Of a stretch of DNA of 64,000 bases, positions 1-9,052 are shown in pieces. The stretch lies in NCBI RefSeq assembly GCF_000178835.2, contig NC_015275.1, positions 2,315,001 to 2,379,000 of the forward strand, in the 5' to 3' direction. This DNA is from Cellulosilyticum lentocellum DSM 5427. Lineage in GTDB: Bacteria; Bacillota; Clostridia; Lachnospirales; Cellulosilyticaceae. Position numbers and translations under genes: made by a program. A model generated the notes under the pieces. It ran no database searches. It saw nothing but the letters and a program-made list of their open reading frames with translations, and was not told the origin of the DNA. The number at the start of each line of letters is the position of its first letter. Positions within the stretch are counted from its first letter, which is position 1.

Positions 1-1248
1 CCGTTTGATGTAGCTAATATTTTTTCCTATTATGGTAAGAAGCTAGGGCTAGACCATGTAACGGGAATTGAGCTAGAAGAAAGTGAGCCTTGTATTTCTA
101 ATCCATCTGCTTTTTTAAATAGACAACTTAAAACAGCTTTAAATACTTATCAAGGCGAAATAGCTGAGAATAGGATAAAACGTATTCAAAGTGTAAAAGA
201 AATAATGCGCCAAGGTATGTTAAATGAATTGCCAATAGATTTTCCTATGGACACTGAACAAGCAAAATATTACAAGCAACGATTAGCATTGGCGATCGAG
301 CCTATGGTTCAAAAAGAGCTAACACCTATTTATGAGGAACTTCTTATAGAAATCTACAAGACAATAGATTTGAGGTTAAAAGAGAATGCATCGCTATTTA
401 TAGAGCAGTGGATTGAAAAAGCACTAATTGGTGCGGATACTAAGAAGATAGAAATAACAATTAAACAAAGTATGGTAGCTGACATACAAACATGGGTTAG
501 AGAAATACTAGATGCTCATTTAGACGATGTACAAGATGCAATGAATAATGATGAAATACTAGATGCTTATGAAACGACTTATACACAGTTATATCGCCAG
601 CTTATTAGGAACTCAGATAAGAAGGAAGAAGCTAACGTTGTTAAAATACAATTACAAAGGATAAAAACATTAAAAAACAATAATTTTGAAGATATTCTAT
701 TAAAAATAAGACAAAATATGATAAATATAATTGTCAATGACTTACTAGATGGTGTAGAATTAAAGTGGAGTGATGGCATTACCGTACGTAGCGCTATAGG
801 TCAAGGAGATAATGTTTTTTCTCCAATGCAAATTGCAAGATATATTGCAGCTATAGCTAATGGTAAGTATATGTGTGACCTAACACTTGTTAAAGGTATG
901 TATGATTATACCAAGGCAACGTATTATACTCAGCTAGATACCAAAAAGACACCTTTAGACTTAAAAGAAGAAACTATCTTAGCCATTCATGAAGGCATGT
1001 CAGCTGTTACTTCTGAACCAAATGGTACAGCTTATGGAATGCTTAAAGACTTAGGTATAAGTATAGCTGCTAAGACAGGAACAGCAGAAGAAGGCAATCA
1101 TGCACACAGTTGGTTTGTTGGTTTTGCACCTACGGATAATCCTGAGATGGCTGTTGTGGTTACGCTGTATGATACAGACCGTTTAGGAAGCTATGGTCAA
1201 GAGGTTGCAAAAGACTTAATATCTTGTTATTTTAAGCAAAAAAGATAA
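1..1248 (+). CDS. mrdA: Penicillin-binding transpeptidase (PBP2/MrdA-like), 5' end outside window
   Basis: The reading frame is open from base 1, so this is the C-terminal 415 residues of a gene that starts upstream. It is a class B transpeptidase that cross-links peptidoglycan. The KTG box (AAKTGTAEEG) is followed by the typical WFVGFAP strand. A segment with IGQGDN and SPMQIARYIAAIANG matches the region before KTG in PBP2 proteins, and the first residues (YYGKKLGLDHVTGIEL) match the region after the SxN motif. Between these two lies an extra helical block of roughly 200 residues (about 35 to 250 of the visible part) that is absent from standard PBP2. The SxxK and SxN motifs are off-window. 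Position before minCDE and rodA indicates the elongasome PBP2 (mrdA) rather than divisome FtsI. The symbol is inferred from context. Confidence 0.85.
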   Translation, partial: PFDVANIFSYYGKKLGLDHVTGIELEESEPCISNPSAFLNRQLKTALNTYQGEIAENRIKRIQSVKEIMRQGMLNELPIDFPMDTEQAKYYKQRLALAIEPMVQKELTPIYEELLIEIYKTIDLRLKENASLFIEQWIEKALIGADTKKIEITIKQSMVADIQTWVREILDAHLDDVQDAMNNDEILDAYETTYTQLYRQLIRNSDKKEEANVVKIQLQRIKTLKNNNFEDILLKIRQNMINIIVNDLLDGVELKWSDGITVRSAIGQGDNVFSPMQIARYIAAIANGKYMCDLTLVKGMYDYTKATYYTQLDTKKTPLDLKEETILAIHEGMSAVTSEPNGTAYGMLKDLGISIAAKTGTAEEGNHAHSWFVGFAPTDNPEMAVVVTLYDTDRLGSYGQEVAKDLISCYFKQKR

Positions 1249-1281
1249 GTTATTATTTTAATATAGAATAGAGGGGGAAAT

Positions 1282-1968
1282 ATGGGAGAGGGAAATCTTG
1301 TCGTTTTCAAAGGAACAGTTGATGGTATTACTGTACTCTTAGATAATCAAGCTGACTTTGAACAGGTGATAAGCCATTTCAAACAAAAATTAGAAGAATC
1401 TAAGCAATTTTTTAAGGGTTCTAAAATTAGTATACGTTTTAAAGGACGTTCTTTAAGTAAAGAACAGCAGGAAGAATTAATGGACCTGCTAGCACATCAA
1501 AATATCTTAAATATTTCGTTTGTCCATCAGTTTGAAGGAGAAGAAGCTCATTATGATAAGGACTGGATTTGGATAAAGGATCAGCTGGAAAGTAAGCAAG
1601 GATCTTTAACACATTTTCATTATGGCATTGTACGTTCTGGAAATCATATTGATTATAAAGGGAATGTAATTGTATTAGGCGATGTTAATCCAGGAGGACT
1701 TATTACTGCTGGAGGAAATGTGATTATTTTAGGAAGTCTTAAAGGAAAGGTCCATGCAGGATTAGATCATAGTTACCCACATCCATTTATTATTAGTGAG
1801 GTTATGGATCCCATACAAATTGGTATAGGCAATATTATTGCACAAGCACCGAGAGGTGAATCTTTTGGATCTAAGGATGGTAAAGATCTACAGATTGCCT
1901 ATTTAAATGAAGAGCAGATATACGTAGATGTTCTAGATGCAAAAAGTTTAAATCATATGCTAAGGTAA
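1282..1968 (+). CDS. minC: Septum site-determining protein MinC
   Basis: MinC is the FtsZ-polymerisation inhibitor that, with MinD, blocks division at the poles. The 228-residue length is normal. The N-terminal about 100 residues form the FtsZ-binding domain. From about residue 110 the C-terminal beta-helix is visible, with the characteristic repeats NVIVLGDVNPGGLITAGGN and IILGSLKGKVHAG that bind MinD. The start ATG follows a GAGGGGG ribosome binding site. minD begins 19 bases after the stop, so the two are co-transcribed with the upstream PBP gene and downstream minE and rodA. Confidence 0.95.
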   Translation: MGEGNLVVFKGTVDGITVLLDNQADFEQVISHFKQKLEESKQFFKGSKISIRFKGRSLSKEQQEELMDLLAHQNILNISFVHQFEGEEAHYDKDWIWIKDQLESKQGSLTHFHYGIVRSGNHIDYKGNVIVLGDVNPGGLITAGGNVIILGSLKGKVHAGLDHSYPHPFIISEVMDPIQIGIGNIIAQAPRGESFGSKDGKDLQIAYLNEEQIYVDVLDAKSLNHMLR

Positions 1969-1987
1969 AATAATTATAGGGGGCAAA

Positions 1988-2788
1988 ATGATGAGTGAAG
2001 TCATAGTAATTACGTCAGGCAAAGGTGGCGTTGGTAAAACAACGACGTCGGCAAATGTTGGAACAGCATTAGCATTACAAGGAAAACAAGTAGTTTTAGT
2101 GGATGCAGATATAGGACTTAGAAATCTAGATGTTGTTATGGGACTCGAAAATAGAATAGTCTATGATTTAGTAGATGTTGTTGAAGGAAGATGTAGGCTT
2201 AAACAAGCATTAATTAAAGATAAGCGTTTTGAAGGTCTTTTTTTACTACCAGCAGCTCAAACTAGAGATAAAGATGCAGTAAGTCCAGAACAAATGAAAA
2301 AACTTTGTGATTCTTTAAAAGAAGAATTTGATTATGTTATTTTGGATTGCCCGGCTGGTATTGAGCAAGGCTTTAAAAATGCAGTGGCAGGAGCAGATCG
2401 TGCACTTATTGTTACAACACCTGAAGTTTCTGCTGTAAGAGATGCAGACCGTATTATTGGATTATTAGAATCACATGGTGTATCTAATATGCAACTTATT
2501 ATCAATCGTGTAAGAATGAATATGGTGAAACGTGGTGACATGATGGCGATGGAAGATGTTGTTGAAATCTTAGCCATTGATCTAATAGGTGTTGTTCCAG
2601 ATGATGAGAATATTGTTATCACTACTAATAAGGGTGAACCTGCTTCAGCAGATGGTAACTCTTTAGCTGGTAAAGCATTTAAAAATATTGCAGCTCGTGT
2701 ACAAGGTGAAGATGTTCCATTCTTGGATTTGAATGTCAACAATAATTTGATGGGACGCATTAAAAAAGTATTTGGATTTGGAAACTAA
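1988..2788 (+). CDS. minD: Septum site-determining ATPase MinD
   Basis: MinD is a ParA/MinD-family ATPase that binds the membrane and recruits MinC. The deviant Walker A motif GKGGVGKTT is at residues 10-18, the switch DADIGLRNLD follows near residue 39, and a Walker B type strand (YVILDCPAG) is near residue 115. The C-terminus NLMGRIKKVFGFGN is the amphipathic membrane-targeting helix. The length of 266 residues is typical. A second ATG directly follows the first; either could start translation. It lies between minC and minE, so the cell has a complete MinCDE oscillator rather than the MinCD-DivIVA form. Confidence 0.97.
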   Translation: MMSEVIVITSGKGGVGKTTTSANVGTALALQGKQVVLVDADIGLRNLDVVMGLENRIVYDLVDVVEGRCRLKQALIKDKRFEGLFLLPAAQTRDKDAVSPEQMKKLCDSLKEEFDYVILDCPAGIEQGFKNAVAGADRALIVTTPEVSAVRDADRIIGLLESHGVSNMQLIINRVRMNMVKRGDMMAMEDVVEILAIDLIGVVPDDENIVITTNKGEPASADGNSLAGKAFKNIAARVQGEDVPFLDLNVNNNLMGRIKKVFGFGN

Positions 2789-2804
2789 CTAAGGGGGGAC
2801 AAGC

Positions 2805-3089
2805 ATGGGGATGTTAGATTTTAATACTTTATTCGGAAAGAAGAATAAATCTAGTAATGTAGCTAAAGATCGTCTTAAATTAGTATTAATTCATGATCGT
2901 ATGAATTGCTCAACAGAGTTACTTGAGATGATGAGAGCAGATATACTTGCTGTTATCTGCAAATATGTAGATATAGATACAGAAGAACTAAATATTGAAA
3001 TTTCTAATATGGAATATGAAGCAGGCGGAAAGAAAGCACCTGTGCTATCAGCCAATATTCCAATCAAGAACTTAAAGAAAGTTAAGTAA
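2805..3089 (+). CDS. minE: Cell division topological specificity factor MinE
   Basis: MinE stimulates the MinD ATPase and drives pole-to-pole oscillation. This 94-residue protein has the expected layout: an N-terminal anti-MinCD part (DRLKLVLIHDRMNCS at about 22-36) and a C-terminal topological specificity domain (LLEMMRADILAVICKYVDID). It starts 17 bases after minD with a strong AAGGGGGG ribosome binding site. Its presence next to minC and minD, and before rodA, is the usual clostridial arrangement. Confidence 0.95.
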   Translation: MGMLDFNTLFGKKNKSSNVAKDRLKLVLIHDRMNCSTELLEMMRADILAVICKYVDIDTEELNIEISNMEYEAGGKKAPVLSANIPIKNLKKVK

Positions 3090-3120
3090 TTATTGAATTG
3101 AAAGGACTTAATATTAAAAA

Positions 3121-4239
3121 ATGCACATTAAGGAACTTGTTAAACGAATTGATTTATGGCTTATCTTATTAATGCTGATTCTAGTTGGCGTGGGTATTGT
3201 AGCCATTAATAGTGCCACAGCTTATTCGGGAGATACCTCTTATGTTCAAAAGCAGATTGTCTTTTTTATTATGGGGTTAGTACTTATGCTTATCGTTATG
3301 AGTATTGATTATCACTTATTAGCTAATTGGTATCTCATTATATATGCAGGGATTATCATCCTGTTAATATCTGTTTTTTTCTTAGGAAAAAATATAAATG
3401 GGGCAACACGCTGGATTGAAATTGCTGGTGTCCAAATACAACCATCTGAATTTGCTAAAATTGGAATGATTTTATGTGGTGCTACAATCATTAATAAATA
3501 CAACAATCGTATTAACCAGTTGTGGCCGATTTTGATTATAGGTGCATTTGAATTTATTCCATTTATTTTAGTTAATAAACAACCTAATTTGTCAACTAGT
3601 ATTGTCATTGTTGTTATTTTAGTGATACAATTATTTATGTCAAAAATAGATTTTAAGTATATTATTACTGCAACAGTTGTCAGCTTATTAGTAGTTGTAA
3701 TAGCTTTTGTATATATTGTTAAAAATCCTGATCAAAAGCTTATTCAAGATTATCAACGTAATCGTATTATGAGCTTAGTAAATGGTGGAGATGCTTCAGC
3801 TGATAAATATCAAACACAACGAGCCGTACAAGCTATAGGTTCAGGTGGTTTACAAGGCAAGGGATTATACCAGGGTTCTATCAGTCAACTTAATTATTTA
3901 CCAGAGTCTCACAACGACTTTATTATGGCAGTTATTGGAGAAGAATTCGGCTTTATAGGGGCAGTAAGTGTAGTAGTTCTTTTACTTGCTTTTATATTAC
4001 GTGGCATTTGGATTGCTAGAGGTGCACCAGATGATTTAGGCCGGTTTATTGTGGTAGGTTATATGGGAATGATTGCAATGCAAGGCTTTGTCAATATGGG
4101 AGTTGTAACAGATTTATTACCTAATACAGGTATCCCTATTCCGTTTATTAGTTATGGAGGAAGTTCTCTATGGACTAATATGATGGGATTAGGATTGGTC
4201 CTTAATGTTGCAATGCGCAGGGAAGAAAAGATGTTTTAG
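3121..4239 (+). CDS. rodA: Rod-shape SEDS glycosyltransferase RodA
   Basis: RodA polymerises lipid II into glycan strands in the elongasome and pairs with PBP2. The 372-residue protein is almost entirely transmembrane helices (about ten). SEDS motifs are visible: [21 protein letters not shown] (about 94-114), the [16 protein letters not shown] loop (about 262-277), and the C-terminal [15 protein letters not shown] signature. An in-frame stop lies directly before the ATG, which fixes the start. The ribosome binding site (AAAGGA) is rather distant, about 14 bases away. The class B PBP at the operon's beginning is its likely partner. Confidence 0.95.
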   Translation: MHIKELVKRIDLWLILLMLILVGVGIVAINSATAYSGDTSYVQKQIVFFIMGLVLMLIVMSIDYHLLANWYLIIYAGIIILLISVFFLGKNINGATRWIEIAGVQIQPSEFAKIGMILCGATIINKYNNRINQLWPILIIGAFEFIPFILVNKQPNLSTSIVIVVILVIQLFMSKIDFKYIITATVVSLLVVVIAFVYIVKNPDQKLIQDYQRNRIMSLVNGGDASADKYQTQRAVQAIGSGGLQGKGLYQGSISQLNYLPESHNDFIMAVIGEEFGFIGAVSVVVLLLAFILRGIWIARGAPDDLGRFIVVGYMGMIAMQGFVNMGVVTDLLPNTGIPIPFISYGGSSLWTNMMGLGLVLNVAMRREEKMF

Positions 4240-4252
4240 AGAGGGTGATTAT

Positions 4253-4648
4253 ATGAACGTTGCATTAATTGCACATGATGCAAAAAAGAAATTAATGGAA
4301 AACTTTGCTATTGCTTATAGACATATTTTAACAAAACATACTTTGTATGCAACAGGTACTACAGGTAGACTCGTAGAGGAAGCCACCAATTTGAATATCT
4401 ATAAGTATTTAGCAGGTCATTTAGGTGGTGCACAACAATTAGGAGCACAAATTGCTCATAATCAAATCGATATGGTGATTTTTTTAAGAGACCCTGTTTC
4501 ACAGAAACCTCATGAACCTGATTTAGGCAGTATCGAAAGACTCTGCGATATTCATAATATACCTATTGCCACAAATTTAGCCACTGCAGAATTGCTTGTA
4601 AAAGCATTAGAGAGAGGTGATCTAAGCTGGCGTGAGGTAATGAGATAA
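4253..4648 (+). CDS. mgsA: Methylglyoxal synthase
   Basis: MgsA converts dihydroxyacetone phosphate to methylglyoxal and phosphate, a bypass used when sugar phosphate accumulates. The 131-residue protein has the family hallmarks: the phosphate-binding TGTTG at about 36-40, [12 protein letters not shown] near 60-71, and FLRDP near 82 with the conserved aspartate. The chosen ATG has a GAGAGGGTGAT ribosome binding site. An earlier in-frame ATG at 4205 lies inside rodA and would add an unrelated 16-residue tail, so I rejected it. This is the last gene of the operon and a terminator follows. Confidence 0.95.
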   Translation: MNVALIAHDAKKKLMENFAIAYRHILTKHTLYATGTTGRLVEEATNLNIYKYLAGHLGGAQQLGAQIAHNQIDMVIFLRDPVSQKPHEPDLGSIERLCDIHNIPIATNLATAELLVKALERGDLSWREVMR

Positions 4649-4672
4649 AAGACTTTTTTAAAGTCTTTTTTA
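4647..4672 (+). terminator. Rho-independent terminator after mgsA
   Basis: An 8-bp stem (AAAAGACT / AGTCTTTT) with a 7-base loop is followed by a T-rich stretch directly after the mgsA stop codon. It closes the PBP-min-rodA-mgsA operon. Confidence 0.8.
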
Positions 4673-4755
4673 TTTTGTGGGTATTTTAATGCCAGGTGCA
4701 TAAGTCATTTCTATTGTCCATATATATAGTATAAAAAGATATGGGGTGACTTAAT

Positions 4756-5064
4756 ATGCACCAGGTAAGAGAAGAAAAATCAAAGATGAGTATTGAAGAG
4801 GTTAATAAAAATATTACCGAAGATAACAAGAAGGAAGCTACTGAGTCTAACAGTATAACTACTCGAGGAAATGGCTTTTTTATTCAAACATCTATCTGTA
4901 TAATAATGATTATTGCGGTATTATTTTTAAAGTATATGGAGCCTAATACTATGTTTGAGGAACAAATCAAGAAGGAGTTAACACAAACAGTTGAAATAGA
5001 AGATGTAAAACAGTTTATATATGAACTAGAAGAAATGAGTGACAAATACTGGAGGATAAAATGA
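4756..5064 (+). CDS. Small single-pass membrane protein, unknown (SpoIVFA-position relic?)
   Basis: I do not recognise a family. The 102 residues consist of a charged, hydrophilic N-terminus (1-38), one hydrophobic segment (about 40-60, IQTSICIIMIIAVLFLKY), and an acidic C-terminal helix-rich tail. Start ATG follows GGGGTGA. The stop overlaps the next start as ATGA, and the GGAGG for the next gene lies inside it, so translation is coupled to the radical-SAM gene. In B. subtilis the interval between minD and rplU holds spoIVFA and spoIVFB. This protein has the N-terminal topology of SpoIVFA (soluble tail, one membrane helix, short helical region) but ends before any LytM/M23 domain. That parallel is inference from position and topology only. 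Confidence 0.6.
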   Translation: MHQVREEKSKMSIEEVNKNITEDNKKEATESNSITTRGNGFFIQTSICIIMIIAVLFLKYMEPNTMFEEQIKKELTQTVEIEDVKQFIYELEEMSDKYWRIK

Positions 5065-6908
5065 CAAAAGTAGTAGTACCAGATTCGATTCTAAATAAAG
5101 TAGATAAGCCTGCACGTTATATTGGTGGTGAGCTGAATAGTAGTAAAAAGGAAATAACACCGGAATTAACAAGGGTAGCATTTTGTTTTCCTGATGTATA
5201 TGAAGTAGGTATGAGCCACTTAGGAATGCAAATTTTATACCACTTCTTTAATAGAAGGGAAGATGTTTATTGTGAACGTGTTTTTGCACCATGGACAGAT
5301 ATGGAGCAAATTATGCGCGAAGAAAAGTTGCCATTATTCAGTCTGGAGACGCATACAGCTCTTAAAGCGTTTGACTTTGTAGCTTTTACTTTACAGTATG
5401 AAATGAGTTATACAAACATTCTTAATATGCTAGAGCTAGCTCATATCCCTATTTATAGTAAGGATAGAACTGAGGAGGACCCTCTTATTATTGCAGGTGG
5501 CCCCTGTGCTTATAATCCAGAACCTTTAGCACCTTTTATTGATATTTTTTATATCGGAGAAGGTGAGGTAAGTTATGATGAGATTTTTGATCTTTATAAA
5601 GTTTGGAAGAAAAATGGTGGAGACAAAGAAAGCTTTTTAGTTCAACTTTTAAAAGTACCAGGTATGTATATACCTCGCTTTTATGAAGTACTTTATCATG
5701 AAGATGGAACTATTAAAAAGCGTGTAATCTTACATCCAGATGCACCAGATACCATTCGTAAAGTAGTTGTGACAGATATGAATGAAGCATTTTACCCAAA
5801 AGCTCAGGTGGTACCTTGGATCCGCGCAGTGCATGATAGGGCAACCTTGGAAATGTTTAGAGGATGCATCAGAGGGTGTCGTTTTTGCCAAGCAGGAATG
5901 ATTTATAGACCGGTAAGGCAAAAGAACAAAGAAACACTGTTAAAGCATGCTAAGAATTTATTAGCAAGCACAGGTTATGATGAATTATCATTAGCATCTT
6001 TAAGTACTAGTGATTATGAAGATTTAGAAGCTTTTACAAATGAACTCATGGAACTTTGCACTAGTGAGTGTGTTAATATTTCTCTTCCATCTTTACGTAT
6101 AGATGCTTTTTCAGTAGATTTAATGCAAAAAGTTCAGGAAGTACGAAAAAGTAGTTTGACCTTTGCACCCGAGGCAGGTACACAAAAACAAAGAGATGTG
6201 ATTAATAAAAATATAACAGAAGAAGAAATATTAAGTGGTTGTAAATTGGCTTTTGAGGGTGGATGGAATCGTGTTAAACTATACTTTATGTTAGGTTTAC
6301 CAAATGAAGAAGACAGCGACGTTCTAGGAATTGCTGAACTAGCAGAAAAGATTGCTATGACCTATTTTGGAATTGATAAAGAAAAACGTACACCAGGCTT
6401 ACAGTTAGTTGTAAGTACTTCTTGTTTTGTGCCAAAGCCATTTACACCTTTCCAATGGGCATCACAAGATAGTGAAGAAAGCTTCAAACACAAAATTAAA
6501 CTTTTAAAAGGTGCCATTAAAAGAAAACAAATTAGGTATAATCACCATGATGCTAAAACCAGTGTTTTAGAAGCGGTGATTGCTCGAGGTGACCAAAAAG
6601 TAGCTGAACTTATCTATAAAGCCTATCGAAAAGGGTGTACTTTTGATAGTTGGTCAGAGCACTTCAAACCAGAGGCTTGGTTAGAAGCTGCTAAGGAAAC
6701 AGGGGTTGATTTTGAATTTTATGCGCACCGTGAACGTAGTTATGAAGAAATTTTACCATGGGATCATATTGATATTGGCGTTACAAAACAATTTTTAATA
6801 CGCGAGAATGAAAGAGCAAAGGCAGCAGCCACTACGCCAAACTGCCGAGAAAAATGTACAGGATGTGGTGCAAGTAGATTTGGAAAGGGATTATGTCATG
6901 AAAATTAG
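5061..6908 (+). CDS. Radical SAM protein, TIGR03960 family (B12-binding-type N-terminus)
   Basis: A 615-residue radical SAM protein of the TIGR03960 family. The N-terminal about 200 residues resemble a cobalamin-binding-like domain. The iron-sulfur motif CIRGCRFC (Cx3Cx2C) is at about residue 273-280. The C-terminus carries another cysteine group (CREKCTGCG). The family's substrate is not established. The next gene is the TIGR03936 (DUF2344) partner, which in many bacteria is fused to the C-terminus of this protein; here they are separate and overlap by 11 bases. The start overlaps the upstream stop (ATGA) with GGAGG ten bases ahead. Location just upstream of rng and rplU is conserved in Clostridia. 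Confidence 0.9.
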   Translation: MTKVVVPDSILNKVDKPARYIGGELNSSKKEITPELTRVAFCFPDVYEVGMSHLGMQILYHFFNRREDVYCERVFAPWTDMEQIMREEKLPLFSLETHTALKAFDFVAFTLQYEMSYTNILNMLELAHIPIYSKDRTEEDPLIIAGGPCAYNPEPLAPFIDIFYIGEGEVSYDEIFDLYKVWKKNGGDKESFLVQLLKVPGMYIPRFYEVLYHEDGTIKKRVILHPDAPDTIRKVVVTDMNEAFYPKAQVVPWIRAVHDRATLEMFRGCIRGCRFCQAGMIYRPVRQKNKETLLKHAKNLLASTGYDELSLASLSTSDYEDLEAFTNELMELCTSECVNISLPSLRIDAFSVDLMQKVQEVRKSSLTFAPEAGTQKQRDVINKNITEEEILSGCKLAFEGGWNRVKLYFMLGLPNEEDSDVLGIAELAEKIAMTYFGIDKEKRTPGLQLVVSTSCFVPKPFTPFQWASQDSEESFKHKIKLLKGAIKRKQIRYNHHDAKTSVLEAVIARGDQKVAELIYKAYRKGCTFDSWSEHFKPEAWLEAAKETGVDFEFYAHRERSYEEILPWDHIDIGVTKQFLIRENERAKAAATTPNCREKCTGCGASRFGKGLCHEN

Positions 6909-7590
6909 ATTGAAATTTACAAAACAAGGACCAGTAAAGTATGTAGGACACTTAGACACAATGCGCCTTTTCCAAAGGGCTATTAAAGTAGCCGGCATTC
7001 CTGTTGCTTATTCACAAGGTTTTAGTCCTCATTCTCTTGTTTATTTTGCCTTGCCTTTAGGCGTGGGTGTAAGTAGTACAGGAGAATATATGGAGATTAT
7101 TACAGCAGAAGATATAGCACCTGAAAGCGTTATGGATCGTTTAAATAAAGTACTTGTAGGTGGTATTTGTATCCTAGAATCATGGCAAGTAGAAGATAAG
7201 GGAGATTCACTTATGAGTTTAGTAGCTGCTGCTGATTATGACATTAGACTTGTTTTAAAAGAAAATGACAGTTTATCAGCCGAGCAATTAAAAAAACGAT
7301 TAAGTTGCTCAGATGAATTAACAGTTATGAAAAAAGGGAAGAAGGGTATTAAACCAATTGATATTAAACCCCTTATTTTGAGTTGTAATATTGTAGCGTG
7401 TGAAGATGGTATTCATATTCAAAGTCAGGTATTAGCAGGGAGTAGCCAAAACTTAAATCCTGAACTTTTAGTAAAAGCCTTAATTGAAGAATATACAACA
7501 GACTATGAGATTCAGGTGACAAGGAAGGAAATGTATACAGAAGGACACCAAGGCTATCAGGCAATTGATACATTTGATAGAGTTCAATGA
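6898..7590 (+). CDS. TIGR03936 family (DUF2344) protein, radical SAM partner
   Basis: This 230-residue protein belongs to TIGR03936/DUF2344, always found next to or fused to TIGR03960 radical SAM proteins; its function is unknown. Family signature residues are seen at the N-terminus: KYVGHLDTMRLFQRAIKVAG and YSQGFSPH. The ATG at 6898 is chosen because it has GGAAAGGGA upstream and gives the family N-terminus MKIRLKFTKQ; an earlier in-frame ATG at 6808 lies within the radical SAM gene and adds a non-homologous tail. The stop overlaps the start of rng as ATGA. Confidence 0.88.
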   Translation: MKIRLKFTKQGPVKYVGHLDTMRLFQRAIKVAGIPVAYSQGFSPHSLVYFALPLGVGVSSTGEYMEIITAEDIAPESVMDRLNKVLVGGICILESWQVEDKGDSLMSLVAAADYDIRLVLKENDSLSAEQLKKRLSCSDELTVMKKGKKGIKPIDIKPLILSCNIVACEDGIHIQSQVLAGSSQNLNPELLVKALIEEYTTDYEIQVTRKEMYTEGHQGYQAIDTFDRVQ

Positions 7591-9014
7591 GAAAACAAAT
7601 TTTAATTGAAAAAAATGTTTTATCAACACAGATTGCTATTCTTCAAGAAAGTGAATTTATTTCTTTTTATTTAGAGACTTGTATAAAGAGTGATAAACAA
7701 AATCGCATTGTTGTAGGACAAGTAGAACAAGTTGTTAAAAATTTAAAAGCTGTTTTTGTAAATTTTGGAGAAGAAAAAAATGGTTTACTTCATATAAAAC
7801 AAGTACCCGAATGCTATCAAAACAAACTTTCGCCTGGTAGTAGATTACCTGTACAAGTTGTTAAGCAAAATAGTGGGGAAAAGGGCTATAAATTAACTGG
7901 GAAAGTTAATTTGATGGGGAGATTTTTAGTTTGTTTACCTTTTGAAACGGGTATAAACATTTCTAAAAAAATAAAAGATCAAGAGATTAGAGAAGTACTT
8001 AAACAAAAGTTACAGTGCTTGTCTAATGGCAAGTATGGTTTTGTTGTGAGAACTACAGCTAAGAATGCTAGCGAATCACTTTTAGAAAAAGATGCACTTG
8101 AACTGATAGAAAAAGCAGATGCTTTTATGAAAGCTAAAGATTATCTATCAAAGGGCTCCCAGCTCTATGAAGATCCTCCTTTATTCATGCAGATTGTTAG
8201 AGAAGAGCTAGAAGGTGCGGAGAAAGTAGAAATTATCTGTAATCAACAAAGTGTATTATCGGCTATTCAAGCTGATATAGGAGAAGAAGATGATGAGGAG
8301 CACATTTCATTCAAGTTATGTAATGAGATAGAAGGACTTTTTCAGGTTTATGATATTGAAAAAAAGCGAACACAACTCTTAAATAGGAAGATATGGCTTA
8401 AGAATGGTGGTAATTTAGTAATAGATTATACAGAAGCTATGACAGTTATTGATGTGAATAGCGCTAAGGCCATTTTAACTAAGAATCCTCAAAAGGCTGT
8501 TTTAGATCTTAATCTTTTGGCTGTTAAAGAAAGTATATTGCAAATGCTTAGACGTAATTTATCTGGAATAATTGTGACTGATTTAGTTGAAATGCCTAGT
8601 CAGGAAGATAAACAGTACATCTATGAATACGCCAAAGAATTACTCAATAAGTGGGGAGATAGAAGAACAAAGGTCTATCCTCTCACAGATTTAGGTTTAT
8701 TACAATTTTCTCGAACTAAAAAGTATATTGGACTTCCACAACAACTTTTTACAAGTTGTATACAATGTGAAGCCCCCTATAGTGGAAATAGCTTATCCTA
8801 CTATATGATGGAGCTAGAGAAGACCATTAAGGACATCAGTGAAAAAACAGAGCATACAGCTGTTTTTGTGGAAGTAGATCCGATTTTTTATCAATTTCTT
8901 CTTAAAAATAATTGTATTGAACAATTAGAAAATGCTTATAATTTACAACTTCAAATAGAAAGAAGCACTGCAAGTTCAAAAAAAATGTTTTTATGTCAAT
9001 TTTATCAAAGATAA
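7587..9014 (+). CDS. rng: Ribonuclease G/E family endoribonuclease
   Basis: Rng/RNase E family enzymes cleave single-stranded RNA in rRNA and mRNA processing. In 475 residues the order is an S1 RNA-binding domain (about 35-115, NGLLHIKQVPEC), then the RNase H-like/DNase I-like catalytic core with VIDVNSAKA (about 289-297) and VTDLVEMPSQEDK (about 328-340), which align with the catalytic aspartates of E. coli RNase E. The CIQC pair near 391-394 corresponds to the zinc-link. There is no long C-terminal scaffold, so it is RNase G-like. It is coupled to the preceding gene by an ATGA overlap. Confidence 0.93.
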   Translation: MRKQILIEKNVLSTQIAILQESEFISFYLETCIKSDKQNRIVVGQVEQVVKNLKAVFVNFGEEKNGLLHIKQVPECYQNKLSPGSRLPVQVVKQNSGEKGYKLTGKVNLMGRFLVCLPFETGINISKKIKDQEIREVLKQKLQCLSNGKYGFVVRTTAKNASESLLEKDALELIEKADAFMKAKDYLSKGSQLYEDPPLFMQIVREELEGAEKVEIICNQQSVLSAIQADIGEEDDEEHISFKLCNEIEGLFQVYDIEKKRTQLLNRKIWLKNGGNLVIDYTEAMTVIDVNSAKAILTKNPQKAVLDLNLLAVKESILQMLRRNLSGIIVTDLVEMPSQEDKQYIYEYAKELLNKWGDRRTKVYPLTDLGLLQFSRTKKYIGLPQQLFTSCIQCEAPYSGNSLSYYMMELEKTIKDISEKTEHTAVFVEVDPIFYQFLLKNNCIEQLENAYNLQLQIERSTASSKKMFLCQFYQR

Positions 9015-9017
9015 GCG

Positions 9018-9046
9018 TTGACAGGATAGATGCCCTATGATAGAAT
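9018..9046 (+). promoter_or_regulatory. SigA-type promoter of rplU
   Basis: TTGACA at 9018-9023, a 17-base spacer, and TAGAAT at 9041-9046. This is one of the best matches to a vegetative promoter in the window and sits just after the rng stop. Confidence 0.8.
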
Positions 9047-9052
9047 ACTTAA

